In this document: positions 26,428 through 35,959 of the stretch, in pieces
Numbering within the stretch: the first letter of the stretch is position 1
Layout: every line of letters starts with the position of its first letter
Made by a program: the position numbers and the translations under genes
The notes under the pieces: model-generated
Databases searched by the model: none
Told to the model about the DNA's origin: nothing
Seen by the model: only the letters and a program-made list of their open reading frames with translations
Assembly (NCBI RefSeq): GCF_033807575.1
Contig: NC_084705.1
Coordinates: forward strand, 10,224,019 to 10,288,018
DNA: 64,000 bases
Source: Cydia pomonella
Lineage: Eukaryota; Arthropoda; Insecta; Lepidoptera; Tortricidae
Direction: 5' to 3'

Positions 26428-27052
26428 TTAAACTTCGGGTTGACTATTGAGTCCAGGGCTAAAACTGCTGCCAAAAAACTTGCCTTATTTAAGGTGAGGC
26501 GGTATTTCACGCCGAATTAGCTTGTCTCCCTTATACCAAGCACAGATCCGCTCGAGCATGGAATACTGCTGCCACCTATGGGACGGTTCCGCCAAATATC
26601 AGCTGGCAGCCCTAGACTCGATAGAGCGCCGGGATCATAGACTTTTTGGCGATGACCCATCTATCAAGTCAAAATTACGGAGCCTTGAGCATCGCCCTCG
26701 AGTCGCTAGCCTATCGGATACATTTCGGGGAGTGCGCACAGGAACTGCACGATCTGATCCCACCTTCCCCATTCCATTATCGGCCATCCAGGCGTGGGGA
26801 GCGAATGCACCCGTTCATGGTAAACATTCCATTTGTTCGCACTAAACGGTTTGCCTCCTCTTTTTTGGTACGGACGGCTAAAGAATGGAATTCGCTCCCG
26901 CCATCTGTATTCCCTGATAAATATGACCTCGGTCGCATTAAATCAAGAGTGAATAGGACTACTGAACCGGTGAGTTCCATCTTAGGCCCTGTCTTCACTT
27001 TCCATCAGGTGTGACTAGAGCCAATCGCCGATCAGTTTTTAAGATAAAAAAA
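26428..27052 (+). pseudogene. CR1/Jockey-like LINE reverse transcriptase C-terminus, broken
   Basis: This is the 5'-truncated 3' end of a LINE. From 26428 the frame reads LNFGLTIESRAKTAAKKLALFKVRR before a stop. After a frameshift it continues from 26522 (LSPLYQAQIRSSMEYCCHLWDGSAKYQLAALDSIERR), the well-known 'QVRSCMEYCSHLW' region just after the palm domain. A second frameshift near 26700 moves it to the frame ending at 27014, which includes YRIHFGECAQELHDLIPP and VRTKRFASSFLVRTAKEWNSLPPSVFP, the typical C-terminal tail. A short 3' UTR ends in an A-run at about 27045-27052. At least two frameshifts and a stop make it dead. Confidence 0.85.
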
Positions 27053-28499
27053 AGGAAAAGCAATTACATTTCTATTCACTTAGAACTAATCTTATGTTGT
27101 TAAGATTATATGAACTAGCTATTTTATACTACAATTATACTGCTGTGGTTTGCAGAGTAACAACATACAGTGTGTATTTTTTAAATATAACCTCAAACTT
27201 AAACTAGATGTAGGTTTTAGTGCTATAAAACAATTCTGAAAGATTTTTTTAGTTTAGTTTTCACCGCCAGAGCACAAATAATTTTTGAAATTTTTTCGAG
27301 CGGCGATGTATATCGTACATCATGATTATTTTGACAGTTGTTGTTGGTTTTGAGTTAAAACAAAGTAGTGATACATTGCTTGCTGAATTATTATGTATAA
27401 AAAAATAAAAGTCGTAAATTTTTTATAAAACCTATGAAAGTGTGTTCATTACAGCCTAAACTAACTGCTCTTTGATTATGTGTTAAGGCCCTGCATCGAA
27501 AAATAACGGGATCTTTGAAGCGTGGCAGTGGCTAGCCCCGGAAACAAACAGACGTGATTTTCGGATATATGTATCTTGACTATATGATAAGAGGTATGAT
27601 ACTAGTCGAAACAAAAAGGCTTAAAATTTTCTCGATAGAATATAAATCCAAAGTTACATCTACATTTTTAGTGTTTACCTCAGTGCAACTAGAAAACACA
27701 TCTTCATCCAGCATAATCCACTTTAAAGTAAAGGTTTTCATCTCGTCTTAAACATCATTCAACTAAATATTAACTTATTATCTTATACAAACGGATTTAT
27801 TCTCGATTTTGATTTTATGAATTCAACAGAAAACGCCCATTTTACGCAGTTCGGCTTCTCTTTCTGTCATGCGTCAAAGTCATAAATGCGTCCTTTATGC
27901 CAGTAATGTTAGATGGCCGTGGTGCCTCAAAGAGGTAAGACCTATGTCAAATCGCGCAGCGCTCCAAATTACGTAAAATCGACATATCCAATAAACGTTG
28001 AGTCGTAGCTCTATTAACTAGTAACGGAATCCGAGGTCTACTACGAATGGAGCTATCTTTACAGGCCTATACGTTACGCATGTGTGCGTGTTTGCTTAGC
28101 TACGTCAAAGTCTAATACTCTTTGAACAATTACAACGGGTAAGGAAATTTCGACAGCTTCTGTAATGTATCGGTAGCTGTGTGGTCGTGTAGACACCAAA
28201 GAAAAAATGCGAGTCATCTATAGACCCATCGAATCTAATCGTAACTTTTTGTTTTCTTTTTTTGTTCCTATATAATATCTATATTGCTTATTTTCTATTT
28301 TATTGTAAAAGTAAATCTTGTCTGTCTTATACAGAAATAAAGTTATTCTTTTAAATATGTGTATTAAAAGCATATTTTAATGACACGAATAATTTTATTT
28401 TATTCATACCAATTTTTGTATAGCCTAGGTAATCTTTATGTAAAACAAATATACTTATTATATTAAAAAAACTAAAAAATTCAACACGTTTATTAGAAA
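27053..28499. other. AT-rich stretch, no gene seen
   Basis: No exon recognised. Around 27270-27350 there is a repeat-like segment ('ccagagcacaaataattttt'), and around 28140-28330 plain AT-rich DNA. Frames up to 79 codons show no domain. Confidence 0.5.
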
Positions 28500-28514
28500 A
28501 AAAAACTCGTTTGC

Positions 28515-28580
28515 ACGGGCCGGGGTTTGAACCAGCAACCTCTGATTTGTAATCCGCATGCCTTGAGAACAATTCACATA
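28515..28580 (-). mobile_element. tRNA-like B box, SINE remnant
   Basis: Read on the minus strand, the sequence contains ggttcaaaccccgg (a strong pol III B box, at about 28520-28533 on the plus strand) preceded by 'attacaaatcagaggttgct', which resembles a tRNA anticodon-to-T-arm region. The A box expected about 35 bases further upstream is not convincing. A tRNA-derived SINE remnant is the simplest reading; a functional tRNA is unlikely. Confidence 0.4.
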
Positions 28581-28740
28581 ACTTATTCAACAGGATACTG
28601 TCAAAACGTCAATGACTAATATGACTTTTCAGCAAAGAGTAAAGTAAGTATGCTTTTCAGTTTGATTTTACTTGACAAGGAGCAATAAGAAAAACGTACC
28701 GAATCGTCCCTTTCTAAAATTGCCATTCAAAGAGAGAGAT

Positions 28741-29003
28741 GGGCATTGTGATAAGAGAGGTAGGGCATTGTGAATTTCATCTCGCTTTGTGTGGTAGGGC
28801 ACAGTTAGTGGATGTCATTCTAGATCTAGAGCAGAGCCCAACTGGGGAAGTACCTCCACCTTACAGAAAACCGCAGCCAAATAACACTAGACCCTACTCA
28901 TAGTATTGTGTTCCTGCCGGTGAGTAAGGTTGCCAGAGCTCAACGAGGGGGGGGGGGGGGGGGGGGAGTTTAGGGTCGGCAACGCGCATGTAACTCTTCA
29001 GCT
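28741..29003 (+). mobile_element. LINE 3' UTR fragment with a poly-G tract
   Basis: The run 'gagcagagcccaactgggga', 'agtacctccaccttacagaa', 'taacactagaccctactcat' and 'gtgttcctgccggtgagtaa' is, from memory, the 3' UTR of an abundant lepidopteran LINE. It normally continues into the terminus seen at 21970-22060. Here it stops near 'gcaacgcgcatgtaactctt'. A block of 20 G residues (28947-28966) replaces what is usually a shorter G/T run. Confidence 0.65.
28947..28966 (+). repeat. Homopolymer of 20 G
   Basis: Twenty uninterrupted G residues inside the LINE 3' UTR fragment. The exact length could be a sequencing or assembly artefact. Confidence 0.9.
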
Positions 29004-29010
29004 CGTGTGT

Positions 29011-30526
29011 GGTGCTATCTATAGTTTTTTTTTATATGGGTACGCTGACAGCTGTCGTTTCAATACGATTTTGCGAGATTTGGCCTTTTTCAGGTTAAAA
29101 ATTATATAAAGATAACACCTGTCACCCTACCCATCGAGTTTGAAAAATACTATAATGTTAACATATACAGGATGGTTTTTGATAATGTACATCTTAGAAC
29201 TTAAACTGTTTTTAATTTCTTTTTTTTCAAATTTTAAAATTATACCGCTCTACATTTATACCTTAATAATATATCTTAGTCTTGACAAAGACGATTAAAG
29301 TTTTATACTTAGCAAAATCGCTTACTAACAATATCTTTACAAAATCGCTTTCCTGTAAGTTTAGGCAACTGCTATAGCCATTTAACAGCAGTATCAGTTC
29401 ATTACACTTGGTTCGGTGCTTCAACCTCTTGTCTAACTGTCTGATAATTAAAGTAGTTCCTAATAGACGGCGTTGTGCAATTATGGATATCCCGATCAAA
29501 CTTTTCATTTCAGAGGAACGCGATTCTGTGTTGATAATGTTAGTCTATACTTTATTTGTCCATGCTCTTGAAACCATTAGCCAACCAATTAGCTTATGGC
29601 GGGCATTGAAGGGTCGTTCTTTGAAATCAGATTATTAAATATAATTTCAATATAAGCCCATCAATCGAATAGGCATACATTTTGGTCAATTTATTACCTA
29701 TCAGGGGAATAATAAAATCGATAAAAAGAATGTAAAAGCGACGAGGGAATGAAAAAAACCGATAAGGGAATGACAAGGAATGACATAATGACAATGAATT
29801 TCGGAACAATTCGTTCCAAAATAATACACTGAATCATAGAACACCCTTAGCAACATAATGTTATTTTTAAGATCTATAGAACGAAGTACCACACGTTGAT
29901 TTTAGTTGAAACCCCAGTCCAAAGGCATGGAATGAGAACCAGGGGAAAAGCAATAAGTATGTCTTTGATCAACTGTTATGATTACGATAATTTTTACTTA
30001 ATCCATGAAAGTAAATAATCATTTACTTGACATATGATTTAACATTGTACATGCCCATGAAGAATACATTTTATATCAAAACACACGGGAATGAAAATCA
30101 CAGTGAACCAAAGCCAGGGGAACGATATTATGAAATCGTTTATTTCAGGTGAAAGACCCATAATTACATCACAAACAATCGAAAATACAATACAAATAAA
30201 CTTAAATTAAAAACAGTCAAAATAACAATTGTGTTACCTGTAAGAATAGCATATATTTTTAAGAAAATAAGTAAACTAAATGTCAATATACTTAGTAATT
30301 TACCTCTAGTTTTATGTCAACCTAATATCCTAAGAGCATTTATTAGAAACATATTAAGAAGTTCTAAATGTCACGGAACGTGTAGTGTGACTTCCTCCGA
30401 TTTTATGATATTTTATTTTTCTTTGAAAGTGTTTTTGGAAGAATTTTATATCAAATGTTAACACTTACACCTATTCCACAATACGGTTTAAAAATTGTAT
30501 GGATATATAACGACTTTATAACAATT
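29011..30526. other. AT-rich stretch, no gene seen
   Basis: Several overlapping frames on both strands (29263-29892) reflect a low stop density, not coding: none has a domain, signal or splice context. No repeat is named here. Confidence 0.5.
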
Positions 30527-30623
30527 TTTACAGTACATATGGGGCTACTTTATAGCACTAGTGCGAGAAGTAGCATATTACGTTACTGTGTCGAACATTT
30601 AAAGGGCCATATGTACTGTAAAA
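30527..30623 (+). mobile_element. MITE 'A', 97 bp, terminal repeat ttttacagtacatatgg
   Basis: It begins ttttacagtacatatgg and ends with its exact inverse, ccatatgtactgtaaaa. The interior is about 63 bases. A second copy in the opposite orientation lies at 33162-33257, and in both places it sits against the same neighbour, palindrome 'B'. There is no coding capacity. Confidence 0.75.
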
Positions 30624-30628
30624 CGTTG

Positions 30629-30747
30629 TACGATACATGTGCGAATAGGTAATTCGCAACTCGTGTCGATTTAAAACACTCCCTTCGGTCGTGTTTTAAT
30701 TTATCGCCACTCGTTTCGAATTTCCTATTTTTCGCACTTGTATCGTA
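30629..30747 (+). mobile_element. Palindrome 'B', 119 bp, partner of MITE A
   Basis: The ends tacgatacatgtgcgaat and the inverse tttcgcacttgtatcgta are imperfect inverted repeats of about 50 bases, meeting at 'acactcccttcggtcgtgtt'. It lies 5 bases after MITE A. The same junction (a few bases, 'cgttg') recurs in the inverted partial copy at 33101-33155. A and B may therefore be two halves of one mobile unit. Confidence 0.65.
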
Positions 30748-31920
30748 ATGTACTATAATAACATACATCTTGTGATCAGTTTTCGTGTCACCGACGCGCG
30801 TGGTAATATAAACATGCAGTACTCGGTAGAAAGTTACCTTTACGTCTGGCAGCCTTTTTAACGCTTTTTTTAGAACAGCAATACTGTGTTGTTGTCAGAT
30901 TTGCAAATGGCTGAAGGGAGAAGTGTTACCGAAAATTATTTATTTGTGTTAATTAAAAAAAAGGTCAACCTTAACGCGTCACCGCCGTGTTTGAGTTTTA
31001 AAAGTCAGTACTCATTTCACGTTATTGTTTGTAACATAAGATATACCTAATACATTCGAGATTGAGCTAATTATTTAATATTTGCAAAGTCAAAGGTAAT
31101 TTTTAGGTAATGCCGAACATGTTTCAAATTGTCACGACAGTGGCCTCAAAATTCTGTCCCCGCCACGGACTATTGAATCCACGTTCGTGTCATATAGACA
31201 CGTGGTCGTGACATTCTCAATTAGTTTGATTAATTTAGAGGCATATTCACTCTTTAGAAATGGATTTTATTAGCTACGTTCATTTGTTATTATTGCCCAA
31301 CTGCCCAAAGCAGAAAAATGGTTTCCGCGTGTATGTGGATATATGATGTGTATCCGATTCTTTGTCACGCTCTACAGCGCTAGTATGACGAATTTCAACG
31401 TATGAGCTGTCATTCGATGTGTCGTAGTCATGGGAGTAACTTAGGCTATATTAAAAATATTGTATAATTCAAAATAGTGGAGTTGGCCGCCAAAATGCCG
31501 AAACGTCACGACTGAGGGACACTTTGTGACAACCGTGATTATGTACTCATTTTATTTACCTTTCCTGAGGGTATTAAGCTTGACCATATGCATCAAAAAA
31601 TGCTTTTTATACGTAACAATATGTGAAAAATAAAAATCTTTTATGAAAAAATATTTTTCTGGACACAATTTAAGAATCACCCTGATTGTTTGAGTAATTG
31701 TTTAAAAGTTATTAGTTGAATATTACATATTTCAGCGTAATAAAAATACTTACTTCACTTTTTTTGGTAGTTTTCGTTGTTACCATATTACTTACTTTTT
31801 TCTTTTTTATATGTAGGTAGTTACCACTGACAACTGTGATTCAATATCATCCGAAAAATTGGTCGTCGGAAAACGGCACCCTGTATTTCCTGCCTCAACA
31901 ATATATTACTAAATAAAATA
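30748..31920. other. No gene seen
   Basis: AT-rich sequence without recognisable exons. Words near 31480-31540 ('gccgaaacgtcacgactgag') look repeat-like but cannot be delimited. Confidence 0.5.
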
Positions 31921-31958
31921 TGATAACTAACAATGTAATCTTACATTGTTAGTTATCA
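31921..31958. repeat. Perfect palindrome, 18-bp arms, 2-bp centre
   Basis: tgataactaacaatgtaa is followed by tc and then by its exact inverse. Such a tight perfect palindrome is unusual in clone- or PCR-derived sequence and forms a very stable cruciform or hairpin. Confidence 0.85.
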
Positions 31959-32379
31959 CACCGAATTTAAAAAGATAGGTAGTGTTATACTTACAATTAA
32001 CGGTACTATTAACATCTTCCAAAAATCAACAATAAAAATTGGCTATATTGTAGTCTCAGATTTATTACAATTTACAACAATATATTTTTTTATTTTCTAG
32101 TAGCAAGTAATAACGCCATCTTTTTTATTTTCTAAGAATTAAGTTTCTGGCCGACCGCGTATAATCGTAGTTAACTTTTGTAACGCTAGATGGAGCTTTC
32201 ACCTTCACGTGCGCCGCGGACTCCGCGGAGCGCTTCCATGTGTGCGTGCTAGCGGGGAGTGAGGAAGCTAGCGGGCGTGGCTTACGAACCGGTATTCACG
32301 GCTTTAGTAGGCCCTTAATATCAAAAATTCACGCTGTATAATTGAAATTAATTGAAAGTTAGACATGTTTTCGTGATTT
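31959..32379. other. No gene; CpG-rich patch at 32195-32290
   Basis: The patch includes 'cgtgcgccgcggactccgcg' and 'gaagctagcgggcgtggc'. It may belong to the repeat that follows, because similar GC-rich text often precedes that repeat family in Lepidoptera. Confidence 0.4.
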
Positions 32380-32632
32380 TTAGAGTTCCGTGCCTCAAAA
32401 GGAAAAAAAAGCGGCCAAGTACGAGTCGGACTCGCCCATAAAGGGTTCCGTACCATTTATGACGTATTAAAAAAACTACTTACTAGATCTCGTTCAAACC
32501 AATTTTCGGTGGAAGTTTGCATGGTAATGTATATCATATATTTTTTTTAGATTTTTCATTCTGTTATTTTAGAAGTTACAGGGGGGGGGGGGACACACAT
32601 TTTTTCACTTTGGAAGTGTCTCTCGCGCAAAC
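32380..32632 (+). repeat. 'cggccaagt' lepidopteran repeat, truncated
   Basis: The text 'gagttccgtgcctcaaaagg', 'gcggccaagtacgagtcgga', 'ctcgcccataaagggttccg', 'ccaattttcggtggaagttt', a run of 12 G (32581-32592) and 'tggaagtgtctctcgcgcaa' follows the order of a very common lepidopteran repeat as I remember it. It normally continues after 'cgcaaactatt' into 'cagtttagaaaaaaatgat'. Here it stops at that point and turns back on itself (see the hairpin entry). Confidence 0.7.
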
Positions 32633-32680
32633 TATTGGTTTGCGCGAGAGACACTTCCAAAGTGAAAAAATGTGTGTCCC
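32590..32680. repeat. Perfect hairpin: 43-bp arms, 5-bp loop
   Basis: Bases 32590-32632 are followed after 'tattg' by their exact reverse complement (32638-32680). The left arm belongs to the repeat ending there, so the right arm is an inverted copy of that repeat's own end. This points to a single template-switching event and not to an independent MITE. A 65-codon plus-strand frame across it is accidental. Confidence 0.9.
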
Positions 32681-33077
32681 GCAATTTCTAAAGAAAATTA
32701 TATTAGGAACCTAAAAACTTACCACGTTTTACACTATTAATATGAATTAAAATTAAATCACTATAAAGTTCAATTTGAAATCGTAAATTATTTACGTGCT
32801 GATTATTAAGTAATATATAAATATTTGGAATTCGGTGTATTTAATAGTTATTTACGATACAGGATTTACGATAAAGTGAAAAAATGAGTGTCCCCCAATT
32901 TCCAAAAAAAATGATATTAGGAACCTAAAAACTTACCACGTTTTACACTATTAATGTGAATTAAAATTAAATCACTATAAAGTTCAATTTGAAATCGTAA
33001 ATTATTTACGTGCTGATTATTAAGTAATATATAAATACTTTAGAATTCGGTGTATTGAATAGTTATTTACGATACAG
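32661..33077 (+). repeat. Tandem duplication of about 214 bp
   Basis: Copy one runs 32661-32874 and copy two 32875-33077. Both start 'agtgaaaaaatg' and include 'ggaacctaaaaacttaccac', 'tttacactattaat', 'ttacgtgctgattattaagt' and 'tagttatttacgatacag'. They differ by scattered substitutions and one indel. The duplication begins inside the right arm of the hairpin, so it arose after, or together with, that event. Confidence 0.9.
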
Positions 33078-33100
33078 TAGTTATTTAAGTGCAGAAAATA

Positions 33101-33257
33101 GGGAGTGTTTTAAATCGACACGAGTTGCGAATTACCTGTTCGCACGTGTATCGTACAACGATTTACAGTACATATGGCTCTTTAAAGTTTCGATATATGC
33201 ACGGAAAGTGCTCATTCCCGCACGCGTGCGGGAAAGTAGCACCATATGTACTGTAAA
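33101..33257 (-). mobile_element. Inverted copy of composite B-A element, B truncated
   Basis: 33101-33155 is the inverse of one half of palindrome B ('gggagtgttttaaatcgaca' to 'cgtgtatcgta'). 33162-33257 is a whole copy of MITE A (tttacagtacatatgg to ccatatgtactgtaaa). The order and the small junction between A and B are the same as at 30527-30747, in the opposite orientation. Confidence 0.7.
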
Positions 33258-33497
33258 TTAATTTTCTGTTAAGCAGAAACGTCTGCGAACAATGGGTCCA
33301 ACTCGCAACTGTCCGGTTTTTTCTATATGAATATTCAAGAATTAAGAAGAAAAAACAATTTCCAGACAAATTTTCAAATGCTCCTAATAATTAAAATTCG
33401 AAGGAAGGGACAGAGCTGTGGTTAATATACTCGTACATCTAACTTTGTCAAAATATTTTCAATTCGATGTGGTTAGTAATTGTACCACCGTAAACTA

Positions 33498-33534
33498 GTT
33501 TTCATCAAGCGTAATGCCCACGCTTGATGAAAAC
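33498..33534. repeat. Perfect 15-bp-arm palindrome at a LINE 5' junction
   Basis: gttttcatcaagcgt, a 7-base centre, then acgcttgatgaaaac. The right arm is LINE coding sequence (TLDENL), the first recognisable residues of the relic that follows. The left arm is its inverted copy. Confidence 0.9.
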
Positions 33535-34190
33535 CTCAATTTCAAAAAGCACATCGAAGTAATGTCGGCTAGAGTCAGAAAGGTGGTATTCTTTATGAAG
33601 TTGCTACGAAATTCTGCCACGAGGGAGTCGCTGAAGCTCGTATACATTTCGAGATGCGAATCGATCCTATCATACTGTATTGGCGTGTGGGGTGGCTGCA
33701 CTAGCTCTGCACTACTGCCTCTCGAAGAGGCCCAAAGGTTTGTGCTCAAAGTCATGCTTGGGAAGCCCCGGTGGTTCCCGACGGCCACCCTTTATAAAAG
33801 TGCAGAATTCCTTAGTGTGAGCCAATTATTGATCCTCCGAGCTGCAACTCACGTTCATCAAAAAACTATAAATTCTGAAGAATATCCGTAATCGATCTTA
33901 AAAATCCCTACTCCCATCACATAAACCGCTTTCGCAAGGCGTTTTCCTAACTACCTATCTCCATCCGTATAATTACAATACAGTGGTAAAGGCCTGCAAC
34001 ATATCTAAAAAGTCTCCTCGTGAAGCAAAATTCATAATTCAGGACTGGTTGAAAGGTCTTAACTACAGTCAAACCGAGATACTGCTGAAGGTTATCACCT
34101 AATCGCTTACATGCTAACAATCTCTGTAGCCTTTTATACGCGACCCCATGCCCATACACAAACACACACATGCACACACCAAACACCACA

Positions 34191-34246
<56 letters not shown>

Positions 34247-34300
34247 CAAACTTTTTTGTGTATTCCTTCATTATTAGATTACATATTAGACATACTTTTC
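33513..34300 (+). pseudogene. LINE reverse transcriptase C-terminus and 3' UTR
   Basis: A frame from 33514 gives TLDENLNFKKHIEVMSARVRKVVFFMKLLRN, then YISRCESILSYCIGVWGG and LEEAQRFVLKVMLGKPRWFPT. This is the segment after the palm domain of Jockey/R1-like LINE reverse transcriptases. The frame stops at 33889; after frameshifts the expected tail (KACNISKKSPREAKFIIQDW, LKGLNYSQTEILLKVIT, stop at about 34100) is readable. The 3' UTR then includes an (ac)n tract and is interrupted at 34310 by another LINE tail. Its probable continuation is at 34654-34790. The element is 5'-truncated and dead. Confidence 0.8.
34192..34243 (+). repeat. (AC)n microsatellite
   Basis: About 52 bases of pure ac repeats, preceded by an interrupted ac-rich stretch from 34157. 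It lies in the 3' UTR of the LINE relic. Long open frames on both strands here, rich in His/Thr or Val/Cys, come only from the repeat. Confidence 0.95.
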
Positions 34301-34309
34301 TCTTATATT

Positions 34310-34644
34310 CATCATCACAGGCCTTTGCGTCTATTGCAGACGATTTAAGCATTGCTGTTTAGACAACGGGTTTGGTGACTGTGGAGGCCGATGCGTGAGC
34401 GGCACGACCTCCCACATTTTTGGCAGAGAAAGCTCATGCCACCTGAGGTTCCAGTCCCGATTTGCTCTCTGCGACACCTTCTGCTATCTAACGTAGTAAA
34501 CCAGGCTTGGTCGCATAGCTTTCTCCCCTCCACAACACGCTTGCGCCATCCATCACGGTCTTCAGCTAAAGTTTCCCAGGCATGGTGGTCGATTTCAAAT
34601 GCTGACATGTCTCGCTTAACACAGTCTTTAAAGCGCAGCATCGG
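34310..34644 (-). mobile_element. LINE tail with C2H2-type finger, nested, 9-bp target duplication
   Basis: On the minus strand this encodes the last about 97 residues of a LINE ORF2: MLRFKDCVKRDMSAFEIDHH, a tryptophan-rich linker (AWETLAEDRDGWRKRV), then CQKCGRSCRSRIGLHSHQTRC, a C2H2/C2HC finger found at the end of some LINE proteins. The 3' end is a short (gat)n-type tail (tgatgatg). It is flanked by tcttatatt on both sides (34301-34309 and 34645-34653). It is 5'-truncated and was inserted, in reverse, into the 3' UTR of the LINE at 33513-34790. Confidence 0.85.
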
Positions 34645-34653
34645 TCTTATATT

Positions 34654-34792
34654 ACCTAGTTCTTAATTAACCTTGCTGAATCTGGCTGCCACGTGACAGG
34701 CATAGCCTAGTGTGGGGCCGCAGGATATATTTTAAATGTTAATAAGGTGAAATGTTAATATTCTTTTAAATAAACAATTCTTATTCTTATAA
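34654..34792 (+). mobile_element. Probable continuation of the LINE 3' UTR
   Basis: 'ccttgctgaatctggctgcc', 'acgtgacaggcatagcctag' and 'tgtggggccgcagg' followed by an A/T-rich tail with 'aaataaacaattcttattct' match, from memory, the 3' end of the same kind of LINE as 33513-34300. The 335-bp insertion separates the two halves. Confidence 0.6.
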
Positions 34793-35955
34793 TGGTAATA
34801 TCCAGAATCTAGATAGGATAATGAGAACTACGTTTGTATGAAAAGGCAATTTCACGCGGTCGTTCACTTTCTATTATAGTTTCCGTGGAACAAATATAAA
34901 AACTACAATTTTGCGTCACACGTTGAATCACGCGTTACTTTGCGATAGTATATCGCGAAATAACAAATCAATATTCCCTATTGTGTTAACTTTTATCCGA
35001 CCTTTCAGTAAAACTTATCTCATATTTATTAAAACGTTTCTTATTTTGCTTCGCCTTAATCTGGTAAAAATATCATTGACCTGACAGATAAAATGTATTC
35101 AATAACGGATATATCGAAATTAAAAACAGATTTATTTTTATCAGCTACGGTATGTAAATTTACTTATGTAGGTATTCATGTACAACGGGGTTGGTGGTGG
35201 CCGCGCGGGCGATCACTGCCGAATGTCAATGGCACGCGGGCACCGTTACTCGATCTTGCCCGGCGAATTAATCGCCAATGAAAATCCGTACGATTTATTT
35301 TGAATTGATCCGCTTAATGAGAAGCTTGTTGATCTCCCGGGCGCCAGCTATCAACCATCGCGGCACCCGCCCTCACACCTATCGCTGATCGCTAATGTCA
35401 TGCAAATAAGCTTGTCATTCATCATGAAAAAAATCGACGAACAAGTGCGAGCCAGCGTTAACCGTTGGAGTCCGTAGCCGCAAAATCTACTTTTAGATAA
35501 TTTTGCGCGTGTAAATGGACCCGTTAGTCTAGTACTAATTTCACATCATAATAAATGTACTTAATTAAAACCTGATTTGTTGTACAGTATTTTTTTACAT
35601 TGTGAACTCGCCATAGGACAAGTTCTTGAAGCGAGAAATACCTGCAGACCAGGCTAATTTTGTGCCTGGGCTGTAGACATGGAAGCAGATTTTTAACGTA
35701 AGATTATTATATTGAGATGCAGACTGCTATATAAACAAGCTGATCATGCTCTTGGAGATTGATGTACCTGCTCATTTAGCATATTTTATAATAAATTCAT
35801 GTGCCGAAATTATGTTACATGCATTTTCGGACCAGTTCAAACCAGAAAAGGGGAGTAAGACACTACTGTATATTGTTGCTGAAGCTCTCCAAACATGTAT
35901 ACAAATACATTTTACCGAAGGCCACTGATAACGGTGCACGGTGTCACTTTATTGG
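34793..35955. other. No gene; complex CpG-rich block at 35185-35480
   Basis: Most is AT-rich. The block 35185-35480 has many CG steps, homeodomain-like taattaa/ttaatcg/cgcttaatg words and an exact octamer atgcaaat (35401-35408), the POU-domain site. It does not look like any repeat I know. It is a candidate enhancer, without proof. Frames at 35093-35281 and 35746-35928 have no domain. Confidence 0.4.
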
Positions 35956-35959
35956 TTAC

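Noticed and set aside
33947..34352. Cys/Val- or His/Thr-repeat proteins on both strands
   Set aside because: Translation of the (ac)n microsatellite.
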